A stretch of 64,000 nt of DNA from positions 3,277 through 67,276 of the forward strand of contig CAZIPN010000009.1 of the NCBI GenBank assembly GCA_964541225.1. The letters run 5' to 3'. How positions within the stretch are numbered: position 1 is the first letter of the stretch; every line of letters begins with the position of its first letter. The notes beneath the pieces are model-generated. The model ran no database searches and was not told where the DNA came from. It saw nothing but the letters and a program-made list of their open reading frames with translations. The translations under genes were made by a program, and so were the position numbers. Below, piece by piece: positions 17,474 through 26,573 of this stretch. The stretch comes from CAZIPN01 sp964541225 (lineage in GTDB: Bacteria > Actinomycetota > Coriobacteriia > Anaerosomatales > JAAXUF01).

Positions 17474-18754
17474 CTACTGCGTGCGGACGGTCATGCCGTC
17501 ACTGTATTGTGTCGCGCCAGCTAGTGCCACGGCGTCGCCGTCGCTCAAACCGCTGACCACCTCAACTTGCGTGTCCGTCGTCGCTCCAACGGTGATGTTG
17601 GTTTGGACGAGCTTCGTTCCTGCGACTTTGTAGACGTAGTTCTGACCATTCTGGTTGAACAGTGCCTCCACGGGGATCGTCAACGCTCCCTCGACTGCCG
17701 AGACCTGGATGGTCGCGTCGCCCTTCATGCCAAGCAGCATCGTCTTGCCAGGATCGGTCATCCCGAGTTCCACCTGGAAGATGGTCCCACCCGTAGCGGT
17801 AGGCTGCGCCGCGGGATTGATGTGGATGACCGTCGTCTTGAACGTCGCACCCGGAAACGCATCGAGCGTAACATCGGCGGTCATTCCGAGCTTCACGCGG
17901 TCGATGTCAGCCTCGTCGACCTCAGCGGTGAACGTGGACGTCCCGAGAGCCACAACGGAAAACGGCGCGGCCGCAGGCGACACACCGACGCCCTTGGCGG
18001 GTAGAGGAGCCTTGCCATCTGCTCCCGCCGTGCCGACCGGATTCAAGAACACGGTCCCATCCATGGGCGCCACCAGTGTGGCGTCGTCGAGATTTGCTTG
18101 CGCGACATCGAGCGCAGCTTCAGCAGAAGTGACTGCGGCATTCGCTGCCGCACGTTGCTCGTCGACGTTACGATTCTTGTCGACCTTCAGCTCCGAGGCC
18201 TCGGCGTTGAGCAGCGTCGCCTTGGCGCCCTTCATCGCGGCGTAGGCGATCGCCACGCTGGCATCCTTCGACGCTTTCGACGGAGTCTCGGGCAACTTCT
18301 TGGTGGCATAGTACGTATTCTTCGCGTTGTTGTAGCTCGCTCGCGCAGCCGTGACGGCGGCGTCGGCGGCGGCGTCATCGAGACACGTCGGCGTCGAGTT
18401 GTTGAGGGTTTCGACACCTGCCTCTGCCTGCTTGACACCTGCCTCTGCCTGCTTGACTGCCGCCTTCAGCGGAGCGGTATCCATCTTGGCCAGCTTGTCG
18501 CCAGCCGTCACGCTCTGCCCGTCTTTGACGTAGACCGCCGAGAGCGTACCCTGCGTCGGCGCGTAGACCTCAGCCCGATCACCGGCCGATATCTTGCCCG
18601 AGGCGGAGACTGTCACCTTCAGCGAGGTCTTGCTGGCCTTTGCCGTCTTGATGACCGGACCGCTGCCAGCCGATTTTGAAAGAAAGTACCCGGCCACTCC
18701 GACCACCACGACGAGCACCACAACGCTGACGACGATCTTGACAGTCCTAGACAC
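17474..18754 (-). CDS. MacA/HlyD-like efflux adaptor (periplasmic adaptor family)
   Basis: A 426-aa adaptor. It starts at GTG 18754 with GGGAGG upstream and has one N-terminal membrane anchor (about 5-25). A barrel-sandwich lipoyl half follows (VSASGKISAGDRAEVYAPTQGTL is its start), then a helical hairpin with exact KQAEAGV repeats, the second lipoyl half (ATLVAPMDGTVFLN), a beta-barrel and a membrane-proximal domain. It links the MacB-like permease to the envelope exterior. In a cell with one membrane such adaptors probably guide substrate at the outer face. It is the first gene of the three-gene operon, 19 bp before the ATPase. Confidence 0.9.
   Translation of the reverse strand: MSRTVKIVVSVVVLVVVVGVAGYFLSKSAGSGPVIKTAKASKTSLKVTVSASGKISAGDRAEVYAPTQGTLSAVYVKDGQSVTAGDKLAKMDTAPLKAAVKQAEAGVKQAEAGVETLNNSTPTCLDDAAADAAVTAARASYNNAKNTYYATKKLPETPSKASKDASVAIAYAAMKGAKATLLNAEASELKVDKNRNVDEQRAAANAAVTSAEAALDVAQANLDDATLVAPMDGTVFLNPVGTAGADGKAPLPAKGVGVSPAAAPFSVVALGTSTFTAEVDEADIDRVKLGMTADVTLDAFPGATFKTTVIHINPAAQPTATGGTIFQVELGMTDPGKTMLLGMKGDATIQVSAVEGALTIPVEALFNQNGQNYVYKVAGTKLVQTNITVGATTDTQVEVVSGLSDGDAVALAGATQYSDGMTVRTQ
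18413..18454 (-). repeat. 21-bp exact tandem duplication in the adaptor gene
   Basis: Two identical adjacent 21-bp units encode the heptad KQAEAGV twice in the helical hairpin. In-frame heptad duplication changes hairpin length by exactly two helical turns without breaking the coiled coil. Confidence 0.9.
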
Positions 18755-18901
18755 CGTGCCTCCCTCTCCGACCCTGCGCGGGGTTCGGGACAACCTCTTC
18801 AACGCCCTTGAGCACTCCCTGCATTGTTCCACAACGACCCGCTCGCGTCGCGTCTGCTGGCCGCGAATCCGCAGGCTCGCGAGATAGATCGTCCACTAGC
18901 G

Positions 18902-18931
18902 ATCATACTCGACTGACCGACCGTCGGTCAG
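18902..18931 (-). promoter_or_regulatory. Efflux-operon promoter covered by a TetR-type operator
   Basis: CTGACCGACCGTCGGTCAG (18913-18931) is a perfect 9-bp inverted repeat around one base, similar to TetR-family sites. On the minus strand it contains the likely -35 CTGACC and spacer, and TATGAT (18902-18907) follows 18 nt later. Bound repressor would block RNA polymerase. No TetR gene is nearby. Confidence 0.65.
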
Positions 18932-18962
18932 CCCACCGATCTGCGCGCGACAAACTCGCCGC

Positions 18963-19658
18963 TCACACACGGAAACGCGCCTCGTCGCCACCCAGAAGTT
19001 GCCTCAGATCACCGAGCTTCCCGATCGCGTAATCGGGCTTCGGCTCAAGCACTCGCTCGGGAAAGGGGCCCCACGTTGCCGCAACCGTGAGGACACCCGC
19101 AGCCCTCCCCGCGACCATGTCGTGAGGGCTGTCGCCAACATACATGCACTGCTCTGCCGACAAACCCAGCCGCCGCACGCCCTCCACGACAGGTTCGCCC
19201 TGGGGTTTGTGAATCGTCGTGTCTTCGTAGGCAACGATGAACTCGAAGAACCGCTCGAGCCCAAAGTACTCGACCCCTCGTTGTGCAACCGACCTGCTCT
19301 TCGAAGTGACAACTCCCATGCGATACCCATCATCTTGCAAGACGGCGAGCGCTTCCTCCGTCCCGGGGTACTCGCAGATCAGATCGTCGTGAACACGCTC
19401 GTTGTATTCCCGATACGCCACAAGCAACTCATCAACATGGCCGGGCGCGTACTCCCCCATCTGAGTTCGCAAAGGCACACCGATGTTGTGCCGCAACACA
19501 TCGTCCGGCAAGGCCTCACCGAGCACCGCTTGGGTCGCATGGCGAGCCGAAGTCACGATGAGATCTACCGTGTCGACCAGTGTGCCGTCGAGGTCAAATA
19601 GCAGCCCGTCGATTGCCGCTATTCGCCGCGCACGCTCTCGAGAAGTCGTGTCATTCAT
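18963..19658 (-). CDS. HAD-family phosphatase (phosphoglycolate phosphatase/PpaX-like)
   Basis: A 231-aa HAD hydrolase. Motif I is DGLLFDLDGTLVDT, motif II is VVTSKS, the motif III lysine is in IHKPQGEP and motif IV is YVGDSPHDM. The alpha-helical cap between motifs I and II fits the Gph/PpaX/beta-phosphoglucomutase group. The substrate cannot be told from sequence. The ATG overlaps the end of gyrA by 8 bp and has no clear ribosome-binding site, so it is probably translated by coupling to gyrA. It is the last gene of the gyrB-gyrA stretch. Confidence 0.85.
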   Translation of the reverse strand: MNDTTSRERARRIAAIDGLLFDLDGTLVDTVDLIVTSARHATQAVLGEALPDDVLRHNIGVPLRTQMGEYAPGHVDELLVAYREYNERVHDDLICEYPGTEEALAVLQDDGYRMGVVTSKSRSVAQRGVEYFGLERFFEFIVAYEDTTIHKPQGEPVVEGVRRLGLSAEQCMYVGDSPHDMVAGRAAGVLTVAATWGPFPERVLEPKPDYAIGKLGDLRQLLGGDEARFRV

Positions 19659-22284
19659 TCGGAGGGTTCTGCTCTTCTGCCTCCGTCGGTTCGGCTTCTT
19701 CGGCGTCCTCAAATTCTTCGGCCACCAGCTCGTCGGCTTCGTCCTCCCGAGCGTCAATCTCGGGCGCATCGGTTGGGCTGACCTCGCCCTCGACCGGCAG
19801 TGTTCCCTGCCCCTCGGCTACCCTTGCAGCGGACTTCTTCCTTCCACCACTAACTCGAGCTATCGCGCTGACGTGATCGGTTTCCGACACGTTCATCACC
19901 TTGACACCCTGGGTCGAGCGACCAAGCCTGCTGATGTCTTCCGCCTTGACGCGGATCACAACGCCCTCTTCCGAGATGAGCATGAGCTCGTACGCCGGCG
20001 AAACGATCTTCATGCCGACAAGAGCGCCCTTCTTCGGAGTGACCTGGATGGTCCGTACGCCCTGGCCACCTCGGTGATGCTCGGGGTAGTCCGCAACGGC
20101 CGTGCGCTTGCCGTAGCCACGCTCCGTGACGACGAACAGCTCAGTACCATGCGGTGCGATCTCCATGCCGAGAAGGGCTTCGCCTTCTTTGATGGTCATG
20201 CCTTTGACGCCCATGGTGTCGCGACCCATTGGTCGCGCCTCGGACTCATCCCACTTGATGGCCTTGCCGGAGCTCGCGACCATCATCACCTTCTCGCCGG
20301 TCTTCACGCGGCGAACTGAGATCAGCTCATCTTTGTCGCGCAGGTTGATCGCGATAATGCCATCTCGGCGGGAACGATCGTACGCTTGCATTGCGGTCTT
20401 CTTGACCATCCCCTGCCGTGTCGCGAAGAGCAGGAATTCGTCGGCAGGGAATGCCTTTGTGTTGATGACTGCGGCGATCTTCTCGTCGGTCTCAAACGGC
20501 AGCAGGTTCACGACAGCAGTGCCGCGCGCATGCCGCGATCCTACCGGCAGCTCGTGGACCTTCATGCGGTAGACCTTGCCCTTCGTCGAGAAGAACAGCA
20601 CGTAGTCGTGTGTGCTCGCGATGAACAAGTGCTCGACGAAGTCGTTGTCTTTCAGGTTGACGCCCTGTAGGCCCTTCCCGCCGCGCTTCTGCTGACGATA
20701 TGTCGCCACGGGCAGCCGCTTCACGTAGCCGGTCTTGGTGATGGTGACGACCATGTCTTCCTCGGCGATGAGGTCCTCGACATCGAGATCCTTAGCCGCC
20801 GCGGTGATGACGGTCCGGCGCTTGTCGGCGAACTTCTGTCGCACCTCGGCAAGTTCGTCCTTGACGATCTGTAGCACCAGGCCGACGTCGGCAAGGACCT
20901 TCTGGTACCAGGCGATCTTCTCGCGCAACTCGGCGAGTTCTTCTTCGATCTTGTGTCGCTCGAGGCCCGTGAGACGACGAAGTCGCATCTCCAGGATCGC
21001 ATCCGTCTGAATCTCGCTGAGACCAAACCGCTCGATGAGCCGCGCCTTGGCCTCGGCGTCGTCATCGCTAGCGCGGATGATCTTGATGACTTCGTCGATG
21101 TTGTCGAGTGCGATGACGTAGCCCTCGAGGATGTGTGCACGTTCTTGGGCTTTGCGCAGTTCGTACTGCGTCCTGCGGGTGATGACCTCTTTCTGATGCT
21201 CAATGTAGTAGTGCAGCATCTCTTTGAGCGTGAGCGTTCTCGGGACGCCGTCGACGAGGGACAACATGATCACGCCGAAACCCTGTTGCAGTTGCGTGTG
21301 CTTGTAGAGCTTGTTCAGCACAACCTGGGGAATGCAGGCTTGCTTGAGCTCGATGACGACCCGCATGCCTTTGCGGTCGGATTCGTCGCGCAGGTCGCTG
21401 ATCTCCGTGAGCTTCTTCTCGCGAACGAGGTCCGCGATCTTGGCCACCAGCTTGGACTTGTTCACCTGGTACGGGAGTTCGTTGATGATGATGCGCGTTC
21501 GCCCGGTTGAGGTTTGTTCTATGTGGGCCTTGCCGCGAATCGTGATCGATCCTCGTCCGGTCTCGTACGCCGAGCGGATCCCGTCGAGGCCCATCACCAT
21601 GCCGCCGGTTGGGAAGTCCGGACCTGGCAAGACGGCCATCAGTTCGTCCAGAGTCGCGTCTGGATTGTCGATGAGCATTGTCGTCGCGTCGACGACCTCG
21701 CCGAGATTGTGCGGGGGGATGTTGGTGGCCATTCCAACCGCGATGCCGGCCGAGCCATTCACCAACAGGTTGGGATATCGGCTCGGCAAAACGAGGGGCT
21801 CTTGCAGCGACTCGTCGTAGTTCGGCCCGAAGTTGACTGTCTCCTTGTCGAGATCCCGCAGGAGTTCCATGGCCAGGCGCTGAAGACGAGCCTCCGTGTA
21901 GCGCATGGCCGCTGCGGAGTCGCCGTCCACCGATCCAAAGTTGCCGTGCCCGTCGACGAGCGGCGCGCGCATGGCAAACGGCTGTGCCATCCGGACCATG
22001 GTGTCGTACACCGCTGCGTCTCCGTGGGGGTGGTACTTGCCGATGACCTCTCCGACCGTCCACGCCGACTTCTTGTACGCGCGCGTCGGCGTCAGACCGG
22101 ATTCATGCATGGCGTAGAGGATGCGGCGGTGCACTGGCTTCAGGCCGTCACGCACGTCTGGCAGTGCTCGAGACACAATGACGCTCATCGAGTACTCCAA
22201 GAACGAGCTTTTCAGCTCGCTTTGAATCTCGACCGGCAGTAGCGTCGTCCCGCTTGTGTCGATTGTCCCGCTATCGTCTGCCAC
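19651..22284 (-). CDS. gyrA: DNA gyrase subunit A
   Basis: An 877-aa gyrase A subunit that breaks and rejoins DNA to introduce negative supercoils. The catalytic tyrosine is Y129 in AAAMRYTEARL. The quinolone region reads HPHGDAAVYD, so the position of E. coli Ser83 is alanine, as in mycobacteria, and Asp87 is kept. The C-terminal DNA-wrapping domain has its six-bladed repeats, including the GyrA box QRGGKGLQG. The last 60 residues are very acidic. The GTG start follows the stop of the small membrane gene directly, with GAGGAG 8 nt upstream. Confidence 0.98.
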   Translation of the reverse strand: MADDSGTIDTSGTTLLPVEIQSELKSSFLEYSMSVIVSRALPDVRDGLKPVHRRILYAMHESGLTPTRAYKKSAWTVGEVIGKYHPHGDAAVYDTMVRMAQPFAMRAPLVDGHGNFGSVDGDSAAAMRYTEARLQRLAMELLRDLDKETVNFGPNYDESLQEPLVLPSRYPNLLVNGSAGIAVGMATNIPPHNLGEVVDATTMLIDNPDATLDELMAVLPGPDFPTGGMVMGLDGIRSAYETGRGSITIRGKAHIEQTSTGRTRIIINELPYQVNKSKLVAKIADLVREKKLTEISDLRDESDRKGMRVVIELKQACIPQVVLNKLYKHTQLQQGFGVIMLSLVDGVPRTLTLKEMLHYYIEHQKEVITRRTQYELRKAQERAHILEGYVIALDNIDEVIKIIRASDDDAEAKARLIERFGLSEIQTDAILEMRLRRLTGLERHKIEEELAELREKIAWYQKVLADVGLVLQIVKDELAEVRQKFADKRRTVITAAAKDLDVEDLIAEEDMVVTITKTGYVKRLPVATYRQQKRGGKGLQGVNLKDNDFVEHLFIASTHDYVLFFSTKGKVYRMKVHELPVGSRHARGTAVVNLLPFETDEKIAAVINTKAFPADEFLLFATRQGMVKKTAMQAYDRSRRDGIIAINLRDKDELISVRRVKTGEKVMMVASSGKAIKWDESEARPMGRDTMGVKGMTIKEGEALLGMEIAPHGTELFVVTERGYGKRTAVADYPEHHRGGQGVRTIQVTPKKGALVGMKIVSPAYELMLISEEGVVIRVKAEDISRLGRSTQGVKVMNVSETDHVSAIARVSGGRKKSAARVAEGQGTLPVEGEVSPTDAPEIDAREDEADELVAEEFEDAEEAEPTEAEEQNPPNE

Positions 22285-22872
22285 CTAGAGCACTCCTCGC
22301 TGTCGTAGAGATCTGTAGATCGCCCATCCGCCAATGACGATGAACGAGAGGCCGAACACGACCAACACCATCCCGCCGTTCGTACCTATCTGGCCGAGCT
22401 TCCGATTGAGTAGCGCTGCGGTTCCCCACACAACAGTCGCCGTGCCGACCAACCCGACCACAACTCCCGCAGTCAGCCCAACCACCCACACGGTGCCAAG
22501 ACGCTCCGACTCTTCTGCCCGCAGGTTGAGCATCAGCATCTCGACCTGTGAGTCATCGAGCTGCTCATCGGCCGCACGCGTCTTCGATGCCGCTGACTGG
22601 CCTTCCGGCTCCGACCGGTTCACGAGTCCAGCCGACACCCCTGCTGCCGTCTCGGAACTCGCGTCCGCCACAGCGCCGTCTGCTTCTCCAGCAGCGCCCT
22701 CGTCCGGCGCGCTCTCTTGCGCCGCAGCCCGCGCTTCCCTCTCGGCTCTCTCGCGCTCGGCCTGTTCGCGGGCATGCTTCTCGAACTGAGCTTTCTCCCA
22801 GGGCGGCGGCTCAAATCGCCTCGGTTCTCGCCGAGGTGGCGGGGGTCGAAAATCAGAACCCTGATCGCTCAC
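22285..22872 (-). CDS. Uncharacterised membrane protein between gyrB and gyrA
   Basis: A 195-aa protein I do not recognise. Residues 1-40 are Pro/Arg-rich (DFRPPPPRREPRRFEPPPW). Residues 40-65 are a charged helix of Glu/Arg/Ala (HAREQAERERAEREARAAA). Then comes an Ala/Ser/Asp-rich linker. Two membrane segments follow (about 127-150, TVWVVGLTAGVVVGLVGTATVVWG, and 165-187, GGMVLVVFGLSFIVIGGWAIY). It lies in the gyrase operon, abutting gyrA with no gap. The layout suggests a cytoplasmic tail anchored in the membrane. No function can be assigned. Confidence 0.8.
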   Translation of the reverse strand: MSDQGSDFRPPPPRREPRRFEPPPWEKAQFEKHAREQAERERAEREARAAAQESAPDEGAAGEADGAVADASSETAAGVSAGLVNRSEPEGQSAASKTRAADEQLDDSQVEMLMLNLRAEESERLGTVWVVGLTAGVVVGLVGTATVVWGTAALLNRKLGQIGTNGGMVLVVFGLSFIVIGGWAIYRSLRQRGVL

Positions 22873-22899
22873 GTCCCGAAGCTAGCCTTCCCCTCGCGA

Positions 22900-24837
22900 T
22901 CAAATGTCGAGGAACCGCACATCCTTCGCGTGCTTCTGGATGAATTCCTTGCGCGGCTCAACCTGATCGCCCATCAGATCCTCAAACGTCTTGAGTGCGA
23001 GCAGCTCGTTCTCCTGATCGAGTGATACCTGAAGAAGCGTGCGCTTCCCGGGATCCATCGTCGTTTCCCATAGCTGGTCGGGATTCATCTCGCCTAGGCC
23101 CTTGTACCGCTGAATGCTGTATTTCGTGTTTTCGGGCAGTCGGGCGAGCTCTTGCTGTAGCTGCGCATCGCTGTATGCGTAGCTGTGCTTCTTGCCAACG
23201 CTGACCTTGTACAGCGGCGGCTGCGCAATGTAGACGTAGCCCTGTTCGATCATCTGCCGCATGTAGTTGAAGAAGAACGTGAGGATGAGAATCCGGATGT
23301 GGGCCCCGTCGACATCGGCATCAGTCATGATGATGACCTTGTGATAGCGGGCCGCTTCCAGGTCGAACTCGTCTTCGACGCTTGTGCCCATTGCCGTGAT
23401 GATCGCTTGGATTTCTTCGCTTGAGAGAGCTCGATTCAGCCCCGCCCTCTGCACGTTGAGGATCTTCCCGCGAAGCGGCAGGATCGCCTGAAATGACCGA
23501 TCTCGCGCCTGCTTGGCCGACCCCCCCGCCGAGTCGCCCTCGACTAGGTAGATCTCGGCAAATGCCGCGTCGCGAATCGAACAGTCCGCCAACTTGCCGG
23601 GCAAGGTGGAAGACTCCAGCAATCCCTTGCGCCGGGTCAGCTCGCGCGCTTTGCGCGCTGCCGCACGAGCTTTGGCCGCCTGAGCTGATTTCGCAACAAT
23701 CTGCCGAGCAGGACCCGGGTGTTCCTCCAAGTACTCCGAGAGCCCTTGAGTAACCGCTGATTGCACGAGCCCGCGCATCTCGACGTTGCCGAGTTTGGTC
23801 TTGGTCTGGCCCTCGAACTGCGGATCATGCAGCTTCACCGAGATGATGGCTGCCAGACCCTCGCGGATGTCCTCACCCGAGAGGTTATCGTCCTTCTCCT
23901 TCAGGATGCCCTGCCGACGTGCATACTCGTTGACCGTTCGGGTCAGTGCGTTCTTGAAACCATCGAGGTGGGTTCCGCCCTCGTGGGTGTTGATGTTGTT
24001 CGCGAAGGCCAGCGTGGAGTCTGAGTATCCGCTGTTCCACTGCAGGGCGACTTCGACGACGCCGTCGGGATCCTCTGCTTCGAAGTAGATCGGGCGTGCG
24101 TTCACCGTCTCTTTGTTCTCGTTGAGGTACTTCACGAAGTCGATGATGCCGCCGGCGTACTTGAACTCATCCGTACGTGGTTCGAGTTCACGCTCGTCGG
24201 TCAGCGTGATCTTCAGATTCTTGTTAAGGAATGCCGTCTCCCGGAAGTGGGTGGCAAGGGTGTCGTAGTCGTAGTCGACGGTCTCAAAGACCTCGGGGTC
24301 CGCCCAGAATGTCGTCGTCGTGCCCGTCTTCTTGGTCTTGCCGCCCTGCGCGACGGAGCCCACCGGCTTGCCATGGTCGTACGTCTGCGTCCAGATGTGT
24401 CCGTCCCTCTGGACCTCAACGTCCACCCGCGTGGATAGTGCGTTCACAACCGCCGCGCCCACGCCGTGCAGACCGCCAGAGACCTTGTATCCTTCGCCAC
24501 CGAACTTTCCGCCGGCATGCAGGACTGTCATGACGACTTCGAGCGCCGATTTCCTGAGCTTCGCCTGCTTGTCGACCGGGATGCCTCGGCCGTTGTCACA
24601 CACCGTGACACCGTTGTCGGCGTGGATCGTCACCTCTATGTGTGTGCAGTACCCGGCGAGAGCCTCGTCAACTGAGTTGTCCACAATCTCATAGACCAAG
24701 TGGTGAAGACCTTTCGGGCCCGTGGACCCGATGTACATGCCAGGCCGTTTGCGAACTGCCTCGAGTCCCTCCAGAACCTGGATGTCCTTGCCTGAGTAGG
24801 TCGCGTCAGCGGGCACACTTACTCCTTTGCTGCCCAT
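22900..24837 (-). CDS. gyrB: DNA gyrase subunit B
   Basis: A 645-aa gyrase B subunit. The GHKL ATPase has DNSVDEALAGY, NGRGIPVD and the GLHGVGAAVVNALS lid. The transducer follows, then the TOPRIM domain with EGDSAGGSAKQARDR and DADVDGAHIRILILTFFFNYM, and a C-terminal QRYKGLGEMNPDQLWETTMDP. The length fits a short-type GyrB without the enterobacterial insertion. It works as an A2B2 tetramer with GyrA downstream. An inverted repeat TTGTGGT...ACCACAA lies in the 121-bp leader between dciA and gyrB. Confidence 0.98.
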   Translation of the reverse strand: MGSKGVSVPADATYSGKDIQVLEGLEAVRKRPGMYIGSTGPKGLHHLVYEIVDNSVDEALAGYCTHIEVTIHADNGVTVCDNGRGIPVDKQAKLRKSALEVVMTVLHAGGKFGGEGYKVSGGLHGVGAAVVNALSTRVDVEVQRDGHIWTQTYDHGKPVGSVAQGGKTKKTGTTTTFWADPEVFETVDYDYDTLATHFRETAFLNKNLKITLTDERELEPRTDEFKYAGGIIDFVKYLNENKETVNARPIYFEAEDPDGVVEVALQWNSGYSDSTLAFANNINTHEGGTHLDGFKNALTRTVNEYARRQGILKEKDDNLSGEDIREGLAAIISVKLHDPQFEGQTKTKLGNVEMRGLVQSAVTQGLSEYLEEHPGPARQIVAKSAQAAKARAAARKARELTRRKGLLESSTLPGKLADCSIRDAAFAEIYLVEGDSAGGSAKQARDRSFQAILPLRGKILNVQRAGLNRALSSEEIQAIITAMGTSVEDEFDLEAARYHKVIIMTDADVDGAHIRILILTFFFNYMRQMIEQGYVYIAQPPLYKVSVGKKHSYAYSDAQLQQELARLPENTKYSIQRYKGLGEMNPDQLWETTMDPGKRTLLQVSLDQENELLALKTFEDLMGDQVEPRKEFIQKHAKDVRFLDI

Positions 24838-24958
24838 GCGGAAAGAGCGGCTGCCAGCGAATCGCAGCTACGATATCTTGTGGTTGCTCCGTAGATGGTA
24901 CCACAATGTGTGGGGTAAACACGCCGAAACAGCAGCCTACGACGCCCTGTCGCCGTGC

Positions 24959-25486
24959 CTAAGACGAGCAATCCGATGACAGACCCTTCTTCCACTCAAG
25001 ATCCTTCACCGTCGCCCGAAATACGGCCGTACGGAGTTCCTCGTCGGGTATCTCCGCAACCGATGCCCGGATCTGATCGATCTCTGTCTGTGTCAGGGGA
25101 ACCGGCGCCACCTTGTCTTCGCCATAGAATTCCTCAGTCTGCTCTTCAATACGGCGCAGACGGTGCTCTTCGGCGACCTTCCGCGAGACAGTGAACCGCA
25201 CCTCCCCTACCAATTCCTCTCCCAGTTCCTTGTTGATGGCAACCCTATACTGCTCGGCCGCCGCCGAGAAGTGCGTTGCCCACGAGTTCCCATCGACGTA
25301 GACGATGAGGACTCTGTCCCTCAGGTACGCGCCCGTGGTGTGGCTGACTGCAATTCCTTGAGCTGCCCGCTGCCAGGCCTCAGACACCCTCGCCGCCGCG
25401 TATGCCCCTGTCCCTCTCCTGTCCAGACGCTTGACTATGGAGTCGAGCGCTGGCTTCAATTCCGTCTGGCGTCCCCGTCTCTTCAC
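24959..25486 (-). CDS. dciA: DciA-like replicative helicase loader (DUF721)
   Basis: A 175-aa DUF721 protein. The DUF721 part spans about residues 1-105 (LKPALDSIVKRLDRRG, VSEAWQRAAQGIAVSHT, VDGNSWATHFSAAAEQYRVAINKELG). A C-terminal extension of about 70 residues is charged. DciA loads the replicative helicase DnaB in bacteria that lack DnaC or DnaI. GTG at 25486 overlaps the recF stop by 4 bp (GTGA). The recF-dciA-gyrB order is typical of actinobacteria. Confidence 0.88.
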   Translation of the reverse strand: MKRRGRQTELKPALDSIVKRLDRRGTGAYAAARVSEAWQRAAQGIAVSHTTGAYLRDRVLIVYVDGNSWATHFSAAAEQYRVAINKELGEELVGEVRFTVSRKVAEEHRLRRIEEQTEEFYGEDKVAPVPLTQTEIDQIRASVAEIPDEELRTAVFRATVKDLEWKKGLSSDCSS

Positions 25487-26568
25487 GTCAAGCTCACGAC
25501 CTTGGCGCGGCGTACAAGGTCGTCTTCGAAGTAGCCCAGGTTCGTTGTCGTCACGAACGTCTGGGCAGCCGCTCCCACGAACTCGGTGAGGGCCTGTCGC
25601 CGTGCCTCGTCCAGCTCCGACATTACGTCGTCCAGCAAGAGCACGGGAGGTTGTCCCCCGACGTCCGTAATGACACCCACCTCCGAGAGCTTCCACGCCA
25701 ACGCTACTGTCCTTTGCTGGCCCTGCGACGCGAAGTTCCGGGCGTCATGCCCGTTGACGGTGAAACTGATGTCGTCGCGGTGCGGGCCGACTAGACTCGT
25801 TCCCCTGCCTATCTCCTCGCCCTTCTTCTTCTCGAGCGCGACTCTCATGCCCTCGTTGGCGTCTGCCGCATGCTCGGCGACATCCGCCCACGAAGGCCGG
25901 TATCGCGACTCAAGCTCTTCTCCTCCAGAGAGTGTGCGATAGACCTCTGACATTCTTGCAGCCAGTCGCTCGAACAACCGTTGCCTGTGTCCACCGAAGG
26001 CCAGACCCGAGTCCGCGAGTCTCGCGGTCCAAACGTCCATCATCTCGCGGTCGAGCGGTTGTTCTCGCAAGATAGCGTTCCTGTGCCGCAGGATTCGTTC
26101 GTACTCGATCCGGGCACTGCGGTACGCGGGAGAGAGCTGGTCGCCCATTCCGTCCACCGCGGCCCGCCTCTTGTCGGCCGAGTCTTTCACGACACGCAAG
26201 TCGTCAGGTGTGAACACCACGCTCGGGAGTATCCCCGCCACTTCGGAAATCCGGCGCCGTGTCTTCCCGTTTACCTGATATGTCCTTCTCCCTTGCGCGG
26301 TGGCATGCATGGTGACCTCAAGCAGCCGACCTTCTCCTTCGGCCGATAGCGTTGCTCGGGCCTCGCGCGTTCCCCATCGCACCACATCTCCCCACGACGG
26401 ATGCCGAAAGGACTCTGCTGCAGTCAGAAGGTCTAGCGCTTCGATAATGTTCGTCTTTCCCGCCGCATTCGCTCCGACCAGGATGGTGAGTTTCGGGTCG
26501 GGTTCTACACGAAACCTCCCGTAGCTGCGAAAATCCGTCAGCTCAAGATGCTTGACTGAGAGTCCCAC
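25483..26568 (-). CDS. recF: DNA replication and repair protein RecF
   Basis: A 361-aa RecF. Walker A is GANAAGKTNII near residue 32, the SMC-type signature is SQGQQRTVALAWKL and Walker B is LLLDDVMSELD. RecF binds ends of single-strand gaps and helps load RecA through RecO and RecR. The start is GTG, 5 bp after dnaN ends, in the same transcript. Confidence 0.97.
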   Translation of the reverse strand: MGLSVKHLELTDFRSYGRFRVEPDPKLTILVGANAAGKTNIIEALDLLTAAESFRHPSWGDVVRWGTREARATLSAEGEGRLLEVTMHATAQGRRTYQVNGKTRRRISEVAGILPSVVFTPDDLRVVKDSADKRRAAVDGMGDQLSPAYRSARIEYERILRHRNAILREQPLDREMMDVWTARLADSGLAFGGHRQRLFERLAARMSEVYRTLSGGEELESRYRPSWADVAEHAADANEGMRVALEKKKGEEIGRGTSLVGPHRDDISFTVNGHDARNFASQGQQRTVALAWKLSEVGVITDVGGQPPVLLLDDVMSELDEARRQALTEFVGAAAQTFVTTTNLGYFEDDLVRRAKVVSLT

Positions 26569-26573
26569 GGCCT

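Noticed and set aside
18913..18931. The 19-bp palindrome as terminator of the phosphatase gene
   Set aside because: There is no T-run, the loop would be 3 nt or less, and it aligns with the -35 and spacer of the efflux promoter.
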